A stretch of 64,000 bases of DNA from Amphibalanus amphitrite (taxonomy: Eukaryota > Arthropoda > Thecostraca > Balanomorpha > Balanidae): contig NW_024881534.1 of NCBI RefSeq assembly GCF_019059575.1, forward strand, positions 248,001 through 312,000, written 5' to 3'. Below the pieces are notes generated by a model that saw only the letters and a program-made list of their open reading frames with translations, had not been told where the DNA came from and made no database searches. This document shows, one piece after another, positions 48,330-60,650 of this stretch. Made by a program: the position numbers and the translations under genes. Each line of letters begins with the position of its first letter. Within the stretch, counting starts at the first letter, position 1.

Positions 48330-49329
48330 TGCACTGACGTGGCGCCCTCGGAGGGCCGGTATGGGATTAAAGCTCAGCGACACTAAGGGCTTGTGTGGTG
48401 CCTTCGGTTATCGGTAGCACCCTCAGATTCACCGGCGTAGGGCCCTCAGAGCCGCCGGTAAGGGGCCTTTAGAGGCACCGGTGGGGGGCCGCCATGCAGG
48501 TGCCGGTGTGGGCGCTCAGTGGTGCTAGTGTGATTCTCTCAGAGGTGCCGATGAGGGTCCTTACAGGCATTGCTGTGGGCCCTCATAGACGCTGGTGTGG
48601 AGCCGTTACAGACGGGTGTGGGGCCTTTAGAGCTGCTGACGCGAACTCTCTATAAGCCGGCAGGGGGTCTCATTGACCGGCAAGGGGTCCTTAGGCCGGC
48701 AGAAGAAGTCCTGTGGGGTCCTTAGAGACCGGCATGGTACTGTCAGACGCCGGTGGGGCCCTCAGAGTCACCGGTGTGGGGCCCTCAGAAGTCACCAGTG
48801 GGTGGCCTTTAGATGCGCAGGTGTTGGTTGGGTCCTCAGAACCGCCGATATAGGGCTTTAATAGGCACTGGTGTAGGCACTCAGAGTTGGGGGTGTGAAA
48901 TCATCAGAGACAACGGCGTGGGCCCTCATAGGTGCCGATGAGGGCCCCCACAGTTGCCGTTATGGGGCCCTCAGAAAAATAAGTGTGGGATCATCACAGG
49001 CGGGAAATGCCCCTAGAACTGGCCCCTCATAGGCCGGTAAGACCTCTCAGAGGCCAGTAACGGGCCTTTGGAGACCATCGAGGGGCCCTTAAAAGCCGCA
49101 AGAGGCCCTGAAAAGCCGGCTTGGGGCCCTTATGGAGATCTTAGTGTGGCTATTTAGGGCCCATGAGGTGCTCTAACGAGCCCCATGGGACCCTTCTGAG
49201 CAGAAATATGGCCATCGTTAACCCTCAGCGGTCAAATGGCGCCGCAGGGCGCCTCGGACCCGAGGGTCCCTTTTATCCCGATGGGGGGGGGGGGGTACGT
49301 GTCCCCTTAGACCCCTAGCTACGCCACTG
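47912..49329. mobile_element. Possible DNA transposon with minisatellite core
   Basis: The right edge CCCTAGCTACGCCACTG (49313-49329) is a common hAT-like terminus when read in reverse (CAGTGGCGTAGCTAGGG). The left edge CACCGGCATAGACCCGGG matches it only loosely, and no 8-bp duplication is visible. G-runs lie inside both edges. The element limits are tentative. Confidence 0.35.
48330..49190. repeat. Degenerate minisatellite, unit about 27-30 bp
   Basis: Words such as GGGCCCTCAGAG and GCCGGTGTGGGG alternate about every 27-30 bases for some 860 bases, heavily diverged. It is non-coding and lies inside the possible element at 47912-49329. Confidence 0.75.
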
Positions 49330-50449
<1,120 letters not shown>

Positions 50450-50796
50450 CCTCCGACCGTGTATATCACTCTGTTCTCTCTTCGCACATCTCAGCAGTCA
50501 TTTGTCCGTACGCTCTTCTGTCTGCTCCATCTTCGCTTCCATCTCTTTTTTTTTGTACCCCGTTCTATTCCATATATTTCCATTTTCCTTCGCACTTTCT
50601 CCCATTATCTTAACTCTTTCCATGTCTCTTCCCTCGCTCTGTCCCCCTGTCCCTTCCCTCTGCCATTGGTTTATTGTAGGTATGCTCTTTCTACATGTAA
50701 TTTATAAAGTTTCAACAAAGCAGCCGTCACTGACGGTCGAAGTTACGAGAGCACACTAATCCGTTCATCCGTCCACATTCTCCCTGCCTTCCGGAA

Positions 50797-50861
50797 GCCC
50801 AGTGTCCACATGCATGTGGACACTGGGCACATACATGTGGACACGCCATGTACATGGCGTG
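50797..50861. repeat. Two adjacent perfect palindromes
   Basis: 50797-50828 is a perfect 32-base palindrome whose left half is GCCCAGTGTCCACATG. Thirteen bases on, 50842-50861 is a perfect 20-base palindrome, CACGCCATGTACATGGCGTG. The word ACATGTGGACAC between them repeats part of the first one. They could form cruciforms or be a recent insertion scar. Confidence 0.95.
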
Positions 50862-53800
50862 CGTCAATGCGGTCGTATATTTCATCCTGAGTGACCGGGG
50901 CATGCGTGACCACTAGACCCGCTATGTGTGCGTGCACATTGGCTGCCTGTCATCCTGTCTTCCTGTCACATCCTATCTCATCATGCTACCGAGCGACGTC
51001 CTCTGCGATCATCACCGATCACCAGCCATGATCACCGATCACCGGCCATGATTACCGATCGCCCCTGTCCCGGCGGCGACGCTCCCGGCGGTGACCAGCT
51101 GCCTGTGCCCGCCGTTCCGTGACGCTCCGTCGTCGCACGGTGTGCGTGAGTCAGAGGACCGGCCCTCGGCGGGACGAGGACAGGGCGGGGGCGGCCGGAC
51201 CGCTGTCCTCGACCGTCGCTAGGTCGTTCCCACGCGTCGGCCGGCGGCGGCTCGCCGGTGGTCCGATCCGTCGGCCGGACGCGATGGGACCGGACAGGAC
51301 TGACACCCCGGTGTCAGGACCGATCGGATCGCCGCCCCTACTACCGGGGTCTGGCTCAGACAGTCGCCACTGGTCCTCGCCGCGCCGCCTCTGCCACCGC
51401 TGCCGTGCCGCCCCAGACGCTTTCCGGCGATTTTGTCGATAATTTTCCATCATTGTCGCATTATTCGCCTGTTTCCTGTGTGGGGGCCGCCGCTGCGGTG
51501 GCTGTGGTACCGTGTGACGCGCGAGGGCCTAACGGGAGACCGCGCCGCAGCAGGTGGACCTCCCCGTCCGCAAATCGGACCGAAATCAGGGACTCTGGCC
51601 GACCGATTTACACGTGATTATGCTGATTGGGGGGTTTCGTGGGACATGGGTGCCCCATTGGTGGTTTCCAATCGCGTGATTGTTTCCGAATGCCATCCAA
51701 GTGGGGGATCGTTTATTTATGTGTGTATTGTTGATTGAGTTACCCGTATTTGAGTGACTGTTATGACAGTTGGCTCACCAGCAGTCAACAGTGCAATGGA
51801 AAGATTACAGACGGTAGAGTCTAGCCGGTGAGAATTGAGTGCCGTCAATCACGCGTTATGGCCGCCTGATGACTCGTACCGGCAGAAAGTTGGTCGCCGG
51901 ATACCACAAACGAGTGGCTATGGAGGAAATCAGCATAATGTGGCGGCATTGGCGCGGCGCTCCGACTCCGGGATCGTAACGGTAGAGAGCGACATGGTGT
52001 GCCGAACAGCGCCTGTGGGCCGCCTTCCGCCGCCGGGGAGAAACGGTATAAACGATGTCACGTGTGCCGGTATCGCGCCCATCGTCAGAGCGTTGTGGGA
52101 ACGGGTGCACATCAAACAGGAGGATTGCCCAGGATGTGGTCATATCAATCAACGTCTTCATTTTTATTTCAAGTTTCAATTAGAATTTATGGTATGCGAT
52201 TTGTTCATGTCGCTGGAATTAGAGGTTGGTTTTATTATTTCAACTAGCCATTGAACTCAAGTGAAATTGTTTGCTCGGTGTTTGAACAGGCCATTCACTT
52301 ATCTGTTGCAAATTTAACCGTTCAACCGTTTGTTTATTTTTATTTAACTTGCTGCCTTTTTAGAAGAAGGATGTTAATCGTTCCCTATTCGCTAGATGAA
52401 GATAACAGTGCCGTACATGGATGAAGGGCGCAGACGGGGTCACCCCAGGTGCCTACTACCTATAGACGTGCCAAACTATTTTATAACCTTTTCGGGCCTG
52501 AGCGATCGCTCCGAAGTTTGGCCATTCCTTGGTCCTTTGGTTAAATATTGATTGGTTGATAATGGGATTAAAAGGAGGTGCTCCAAAAGTTCGAGTAAAA
52601 AGTAGAGCGCTGTGAGCAATTTCACTGAAACGGTTCCTTGTCCGCGGTCGCTAAGAATATTTCAATGGCTAGGATGGTTTCATTGTTAAAAGACAAAACC
52701 ATTTAGAAATGAAATTCTTGTACGCGGTATAAGAACACGTAGGTAATGGTTACATTACATACAAGTTTAAGCAGTGCGTTTTGCGTACGTTCAATCGATA
52801 AGCTTACCTTATGGTGCGCAGCAGCGGAATGCTTCCGTTGCACGCTCTATCATTTGCCAGTCAAATTTCCTCCTTATATTCACAAATTCTAGCCCACTTA
52901 TTGTCCTTGTGCTTACGTAACTGTTTTTCCGCTATCACGAAAGGCTAATTTGCCACATTTTTCAATCATAAACGTTATAACTCGTCGTGATCTTGGGCGC
53001 AAACGGGAAAACTCGAGCCTCACCGACGAATGTTCTAGCCGAAAATTATAGCCCTAGTCGCTACCACAGATGAGCTATAGTCGTCACCGCTGACAGGCCG
53101 GCCTGCGACGAGCTGTTTACCCGCGGAGGCACGCAGAGCTGAAGCGCTGTAAGTGCATTGCATTCAGATTTGTTTTCGGCCATTTGTGCGGCCCGGCCGT
53201 CCAAACAGTGATAGCGCTGGCGGAAACAGACGCCCGAATGCCGAGAGCGCTGTCTCGGCGGTGATGAAAGGGTGTGTCGATAAGATGAGATGGCACAGGC
53301 GGACCCTTATGATATAGCAAAGAGGCAGGCTGCTCTTTAGGTCGGTGGCATTGGGTGGTATTCAAGGAAGGAAAGAAGAACTTCAAGGAACTTCGTCCAC
53401 TCGCGTCTCATGCTTTCCTTATGTCCTTATTGTGCCTGTGCGTCTGTCCGTCCGTCTTCCCGTCATTTCGTCTGGCGTCCGTCCATTTCTGCAGTGCTGG
53501 TTCACAGTGCAGCAGCACGAGTCTTCAGTCCGAGTCACCGTTGGTTGACTGGAGTCCGAGTCACCGCTGGTTGTCTGTAGTCCGAGTCACGACTCTGACT
53601 TCCTGGGCAGCTCGCGGCCGTGACTGGGCAACTGCAGTGCCGCGCCCGTTCCTGCCGTTTGTGCAGTGACATTGCGAGCCGGGAGAGTTTTTCTTTGGGA
53701 GAGCCCACTGCGCGACGACACACCTGCTTGGCCGGCGGCACGGATTGGTGCATCATGGATTGGACTGTGATGCCTGACATTGAATGACACGGCTTTGAAG

Positions 53801-56045
53801 AACGCAAAATGGATAAGCGGAAATATTTTTTTATGTTGTGTTGGTAATAGAACTTGGTGATTTCGGGGATTTTCATCAAGCGTTAAATAGATTTTAATTT
53901 TTAGTAGAACTAATTTAATGGATAGGTTACTTGGTTTATTTTGCTTTCCTCAAAGTCCATGATTTAAACACCGCAATTTCCCTGGCACAATGAACTACGG
54001 GACTGAATCATTATGCATGTCCTGGGGGTAAATCTGGCACATGCACACCACATTGAGCTTTTTATAGAGTGTTAGATTAACCTAGTTTCTCCAATGTCCA
54101 TTGTTCAGAGCTTTGGAAATCCCGTTTATTTCCCTTGATTGCCGTCTTACATTTTTTACTGCTACTGACGCATGACCCGCTATTGAATAGAACTATTTTA
54201 TTCTCCATTGCATTGCATTTAATGATTTTTATCCGAATGTAATGGACTGCATTATGCCTAAACTAATTTAATTTTCATCTGTTATCGGTTGTTCTTAATT
54301 GGTTTGATGCTTAATTAATGAAATAGCAATCAACTCTGGCCGTTGTCCTAGTTTATCGTTGTCACCGTAATATTTGTATACAATGCAATGCTCAGTACTT
54401 ATAACCGGGGCAACACAAAACATGCGATTGCAATGGAACGGATTTGAGATCGTGTAGTGTAGATTGTAACGGTTGGATTGCAGGATGAATTGCTATCTTC
54501 GAATAGCTCAGTTTTTGGGGATGGGGAGCCATCTTTAGCAGGGGAGTGTGTGCGTCAGCATGGGGTTATCGGAAGCCAAGGGGCGAGGGGAATTCCTGCA
54601 ATACTCTGTGCAGAAGTGATGACCAGGGTTACCAATATGGAGCGTGTTTGTTTTTGACGGTCTGCAGCGATTTTCCGGGACTGCGTCGGCGAACAAATGC
54701 GAGCGTGTCATGTGAGCGTGGGTGAACAGCGGTCCATGTTTGGGACGGCAGGCGAGTGGGAACCTGTGTGTGGGGTGTGTGACTCCACACAATGGCGGCG
54801 ATATTGCGGCCAACAATGCCGGTGATGACGGCGATATTTGATTCACAGAAGAGCGCCAGCATGTCGTACCGCCGTCAGTCGCAGACGCGTCACTTCTAGA
54901 TCATTCATAATCTTACATTGTTACTTGGACTGAGTCACTCGACCTGTATGTCTGGGAAAAATATATTTGGCTGTCGCGACTGATGTAATGCATTCCTCGT
55001 TAGGATTTCCCGTAAAACTGGTGACAGTACAACTTCCGATTCTGACGGTTTTGGGGCCAACATTTCCGATCTCGTTTCTCTACGAGCGCGTTCGGACGGC
55101 TCGTTTATTGATCGTCCCCTGCGGCGTTATGGCAGTGACACACCCTGGTCAACATCGTACAACCGGCCGACTTTCCGGGCGCCGCCGCCGACGCGCCGCG
55201 GCCGACGTGACGCGCCTTTATGGGAACGTGACCGGCGTATCTGCCGAGTCGGCACCCCCACCGACGGACCGGGCCACGGTCGTCGAGCAGATAAAGGTCC
55301 AGGCGCCAAGTTTTCTTCATTTCATCGATTAGCTGTTTGGGTTCGGTCAAAGGGCGGCGTCTCCCGACTTGTGATGACTTGTTTTCACAAGGAGCCACAG
55401 TCCGAAAGAGCTGTGTGTTTGTGTGTGTTTCATGATGGGCACCTTTGTGGTCGTTTGAGAACGCGGATGTGTTGCATGATGAATTCAAGTGTTTCCGTGT
55501 TTAAAACGCTGTAAAGAGGAAGAAAACAGAAAGGTCACTAATGATAAAAATAAAGTTTTAAGAGAAGGATATACCACCCTAATTGTAAATTTATTTTCAT
55601 ATACTCCGCCGCCGTAGCATTGCAAATGAGGTCTTTTAAGAGGGGTAAATTGCCTCTTTGTTCCCCCTAGATCCCACACAGGGCGCACCCGACTGTAATT
55701 TGTCGTCCAGTTTCGTTGCCGTGCACCCGGCGCCTGTGCGCGCTAAAAATAGACCGTTTTGCGGCCTAATCCACCGCAAATTACGCCAACTCTGATCCCC
55801 GGTGCCATCTTGTGCTGATTTCCCTGGGCTCCTTCTGACCTCCTCCAACGCCCAGCCTATTGCCGTCGCGACTGCGGCCTGTGCTGAGAGCTGCAGTCCC
55901 GGGGCTCGGGCTCCTGCTGATCGCTGACGGCTGATCGCTGACGACTGATCGCTGACGACTGAACGCTGTCGGCTGGGCGCTGCCGGCTGAGTGATGACGA
56001 GTGTCTGTCGCCGATGTTTGACGCTGTTCCGGTCTGTTGTTTCAG
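50862..56045. other. Eph intron with GC-rich patches and small tandem repeats
   Basis: No exon recognised before the acceptor at 56045 (TCTGTTGTTTCAG). Small repeats are CATGATCACCGATCACCGGC words at 51025-51065, AGTCCGAGTCACCG words at 53525-53600, and CTGATCGCTGACG words with a roughly 16-bp period at 55915-55985. CpG-rich patches lie at 51070-51420 and 55130-55280. The rest is unremarkable, AT-rich at 53820-54480. Confidence 0.5.
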
Positions 56046-56125
56046 TTGTCCTGCTGGACACCACGAAGGAACAGCTCCTGGAGTGGACCCGCTACCCGTT
56101 CGGACCGCAGTCGAAAACTCCCGGG
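56046..56125 (+). CDS. Eph: Eph receptor tyrosine kinase, start of the ephrin-binding domain
   Basis: This 80-base exon lies between acceptor TTTCAG (56045) and donor GTGAGT (56126). It enters in phase 1 and leaves in phase 0. With the previous exon it gives residues 30-56: VVLLDTTKEQLLEW then TRYPFGPQSKTPG. VVLLD, a Leu-x-Trp, an aromatic-Pro and a Gly-rich turn are the first strands of the Eph ligand-binding domain, and the sequence is closest in character to invertebrate Eph receptors. Vertebrate Eph genes also have a very short second exon followed by a large exon with the rest of the domain; that large exon is not in the window. The gene is therefore cut by the window end and everything after residue 56 is missing here. 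Confidence 0.88.
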
Positions 56126-59100
56126 GTGAGTGGTATTGGAGTTGATGGGGAGTGGTTTGTGTCAGCGGAGTGTGGTCAGTGGTGGGTGGGTGAGTACCTC
56201 TCGGCCAAGGATGAAATTCTGGTGCTTTGTTTGTTATGTGTGTTGCTGTGTTCTGCTTAGCGTCTTTGAATGCCCTTTACCTCGAAGTTCACCAAATACA
56301 ATATCATCCCTGTAAGGAAAACAAATGTTTTTAGGAAACGTTTTACAGACTTTGCCGAAAAGGAGCGATGACTGAAGGGTTCATGTTTTGCTCATCCGCT
56401 TCCGCTGTAGCATTCCACTCTGGTTTAATGCGACGTTCCTTTCACTCGGCTTAGTTTCCTTTGGATAAGTCTGCGAACGTCAAACGATACCGCACCTTGC
56501 ACCTGGGCTCCACCCTATGTATTCCGCGTTGACCCTTCCTCTGCTGGACCATGAATAGTAGATGGCACTTACCTTACATGAACATGAATAGTAGATGTAC
56601 ATGCATGAACATTGAACAAGTCATGTGACATCTCCATCATCGCCTCGTCTCTCAAGCGCAATGACCTCCGACGCCTCCCACCTCTCATTTTTCCTGTCTC
56701 GACCCTCGGGTCCCGCCGAGTCGTGTCAGTCTTATTCCCGGAATCAGGTGAGTTCATGCACAGCTGAATGTTTCCCACAGAGGTCCGAGTTTGTATCAGT
56801 GTCGCTGGGAAAGACGAAGTGCCGTCTGGTGACGTGGCTCGGCAGGGGAGGAGATGAGAGTCCGTCAGAGGCTGATGTGGCGCTGGGGTACACAATGTTT
56901 ATTGGTTGTTGCTGAGATGGTCCTGGCTGCCGGTGGTGGGTGCGCCGCCAGCGATTTAAATGCAAATTTTGGGTATGAATATCGTCAGCAGATACCTTCG
57001 GCATGGTGTGCACCCAGTGCATGCCTGTAATCCGCTTGTTTGGGAACGAGTCTTTAGTCGTCTGTAAGATGATTTTTATAGATGCTGTGTCTAAACCTTG
57101 GATTTTTTTTTTTGGGGGGGGGGGAGAATTTGACCATCTAACTGTTGTGCAGGTCAATGTTTTGCACTTAATTTTCGTTTTTATATTTGTAGTTTTGTTC
57201 CTCTGTTTTTTTTTTTTTGCGGAGATAAGGCATTCGCTTTCCTGTTCGATCGTTACACGAGCTACTTCCGGTAACGTCTCGGCGGTCGGCGTCGGCCCGC
57301 GCGCCGCTCCTCTCGCTGTTGCTCGTGTGTCTGTCTGTGTGTTGTCTGCCGGCGCTGCGGCCGTCCGTTTTTGATTAGCCAGTCACGCGGCCAGCTCGGA
57401 ACGGGACCTCTCATTTTATTACTGGGTCATGAGCTCTAAATGGCGCCGCAAACACGGATCTTTCTAATGTGATGAACAGTGCACCTAATTCAGTTGTAAC
57501 GGTGCCGTGCGACATAACTCTACGCTGATTGCAGACCGGCAGAGGATGGCCGCCGCAATGGTGTCGCGGATGATTTACCGGCTGAATTAGTATTTCCTAG
57601 ACATTAGGTAGCCCGGCGCGCCCGTCACCGCCGGTGACGAGGCGCCGGCTGCCCTTTCATTGGCCTGCGTGTCGCCGGCCGTGTAACCTTGGCGCCGCCA
57701 TTGAAGCTCTCGAGCCGGGCCGGTCACGCGATCGGCGGAGACCGGGCCCGACCAGTCACCGCCGTCGCCTCCGCGCCGGCCAGGTGGTCGCTCTTGATTG
57801 CCGTGTCGCCGGTCGTGATCGGGACCGAGACGGTTTGGTCAGTGTCCGGCGGGCTGGCTGGCTGGGCCGGCTGACTGTCTACTGTCTAGCTGGCTGACTC
57901 GCTGGCTTGCCTTTTGGATGACTGGCTGACTCGCTTTACTCGGTGGCTCGCTACCTCTCTCCCTGGCTTGCTCTTTGGATGGCTCTCTGGCTTGTCTGGT
58001 CGGTCGGCGACATTTCTGCTTCATCAGCGCGGTCGTCTCCCCGTCACCCGTCTCCACAGGTCGTCTGCCTCGCGCTGTTGTCTGCCGGTGGCCCGCGGCG
58101 GCTGAGCCGCTCGCCGGGCTCACCCCAGCCCTGCCCCAGCCCCACCCGTGCTCCGCCCGCCCGCCCAGCCATGTATAACCCGGCCGCGGAGCTCGGCTCA
58201 GCCCACACAACTATGCCAGCGTTCAGATCGTGATTCGCTGATCACCAGGCTCCTGCCTTGCCGTGCCGACCATCCACCGCCTACATCCGGTGTCTACATC
58301 AAACCACCATCACCTCCAAATGACATGGCCGCTCTCTTCCCTCCCTCTCCTGTCTCTCTCGCGTCCCCGTCCGTTCAGTGGCCCCGTCGACGGCGCCGGT
58401 CGAGCCGCGCTGTCGGCAATGACTGCAAGGCCAGGCAGCGGCGGCGATACGGTCGGCGGCCGCCGCTCACGACCGGGCTGCAAGGTGTCGCCATCCGTTC
58501 GTGGTCCACCGGCACCGGCTGCGGCACACCAGTGCCGATGGCTTCACGGCTACCGGGAGGGAGAGAGACTTATCCCGGGAGAGGAATGGAAGGGGCAGGG
58601 AGGATGAGAGGCGGGGGGGGGGGGCTGCCTGTTCAGAAGAGGCGGGAAGGATTGAGAAAACCTGGAGGTGATAATTGATCGGGAGACGGTGATTATTTTG
58701 CTTTGTAGTGAATCGTGACTTTCATGCGTGCTTGTTTATTGTTTATGCGTAGGTATTGAAGTATGCAGACCACACCTGACACAGTCATGGTCGTGATAGG
58801 TTTAACGTATGTTTCAGCTGGCTGTGAAAAATACCGGTCAGCAGTGTGTGATGGCACATGCATGATGCTGAGGCAAAATGACTCTCACGATCCGGAATAA
58901 TCAGCATGTAAAATTGTCATTTCTATGACAATTGTCCACCGTGTTTGCACCAGCCTTACACGGCGTTTATGCATCACAGGCCGTGACGTCTACAGGAAAA
59001 GAAATAAACTAACCGGCCGGTACCGTGCGAATATACCGCACGGGAATGAACCGCAATGGTGGCGGCGGAGGCGGGGGTGGCGGCAGAGGGGGCGGGGCAG

Positions 59101-59683
59101 CGGACCTCGGCGGCAGCTCGGCGCCCACCGAGCCGGTCCGGCCAGATTGTTGGGCTGGCAGCCCTCCGGCAGCGCTGGCTGAGCTGAGCCAGCCGTGCCA
59201 GATGAAGCGGCGAGCCGCACCCGCTCTGCCCGGGCTCGGGGACGGGCCACAAAAGATCGGGAGGGGAGCTGGCGGGCTCCGACGCATAGAAACAGCGGCG
59301 AGAAGAGTTGGCGCGGACCTCTCCCCAGTCCCCAGTTCCTTAGTTCTGCCTGGCACTTGTCGCTATTGCTCCAGCGTCCAGCGACGCGGTGTATCGACCT
59401 TCATTCTTTCTGCCGGGATATGGGACGTTCCGAGAAGTTGTGATGGTCTTTGGTTTCAAAATGAGCGCAGTCATCACACCAAGTTTCTGATGAACTGGAA
59501 TTGGGTGGCTTTTCTCGGCGGCCGGGGCCGGCGCGGCGACGGCGCGGGTCGATGTGTGCGCCGTATAGCTGGCCGTCCCTCCTGCACCGTCTCTCGGAAC
59601 CTGGACGGTGATCTCAGCTGATGGCTATTGCCCCGGCACGTCATGTCCCATCGTATCAGTGTGAGTGACACAGAGACTGTGAA
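56126..59683. other. Eph intron after the second coding exon, first part
   Basis: No further exon recognised. It has T-rich and G-rich runs at 57095-57125 and 57205-57220, a CpG-rich region at 57600-58560 with GGCTGGCT and CTGACTCGCTGG words at 57850-57990, and another CpG-rich patch at 59040-59300 with GGCGGC runs. None of the open frames shows a domain. Confidence 0.5.
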
Positions 59684-59946
59684 CGGACGGAGCTGGCGGA
59701 CGGAGCTGGCGACCGGAGCTGGCGGACGGAGCTGGCGGCTGGAGCTGGCGGACGGAGCCGGCGGACGGAGCTGGCGGACGGAGCTGGCGGACGGAGCTGG
59801 CGGACGGAGCTGGCGGACGGAGCTGGCGGACGGAGCTGGCGGACGGAGCTGCAGACGGAGCTGCGGACGGAGCTGGCGGGAGGAGCTGGCGGACGGAGCT
59901 GGCGGACGGAGCTGGCGGCCGGAGCTGGCGGCCGGAGCTGGCGGCT
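59684..59946. repeat. 13-bp tandem repeat, about 20 copies
   Basis: The unit is close to CGGACGGAGCTGG. Copies differ by a few substitutions and small length changes. Because 13 is not a multiple of 3, all frames cycle through a 13-residue repeat, explaining the long open frames on both strands. Confidence 0.95.
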
Positions 59947-60129
59947 GCAGTGCTGATGCCGACGGGCGCTGTACGAACGGACGGAGGGAGGGAGGGAGCC
60001 GCCGCGCCGGCCAGGGATGGAGGGCGGAGCCGCACAGCACTACTCAATGCAAATGAGCCGGCTGCGGTGAGCCGTAATGGGCAATGTGTTCTGCTTCACG
60101 CGGCGGGCCGTCGCGGCCGCCCTGCTCAA

Positions 60130-60432
60130 CGGCGAAACGGCCAGACGGTGAGACGGGTAGACGCTACTGCTCATGGTGAGACGGGTAGAGGCTACTGCTC
60201 GCCGGCGAGACGGATTGACGGCCAGACGGTGAGACGGGTAGACGCTACCGCCCAGCGGTGAGGCGGCGAGACGGTCAGACGGTGAGACGGGTAGACGCTA
60301 CTGCTCAACAGTGAAACGCCAAGAAAACCAGACGGATAGACGCTTCTGCTCACGGCGATACGGATAGACGGCAGACGGGCAAACGCTACTGCTCAACGGC
60401 CTGACGGCCAGACAGATAGGCGTCACTGCTCA
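60130..60432. repeat. Degenerate tandem repeat with AGACGGGTAGACGCTACTGC units
   Basis: About six or seven imperfect units of 40-58 bases contain CAGACGGTGAGACGG and GACGCTACTGCTCA. The copies diverge toward the 3' side. Non-coding. Confidence 0.85.
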
Positions 60433-60650
60433 TGTGGCTCACGACTCAGTTTCCGTATAGCTCACAGATTGTGGTTCGCAACTCTTGGTCCATGGTTCAC
60501 GGATCACAACTCCTGGCTCGCAGCTCATGGCTCACGGCTGACAGTGCAAGACAGATGGTTCATGACTCACGGTTCACGGTTCACGGCACACAACTCACGG
60601 CTCGCCAGCCTGGATCATGTGCTCGTGGCTCGCGCCTTACCCCTGAGCGA
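60433..60650. repeat. Degenerate short repeat with CACGGCTCACGG-type words
   Basis: CTCACGACTCA, GGTTCACGG and GGCTCACGGCT words recur irregularly every 10-20 bases. It probably arose by slippage. Non-coding. Confidence 0.6.
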
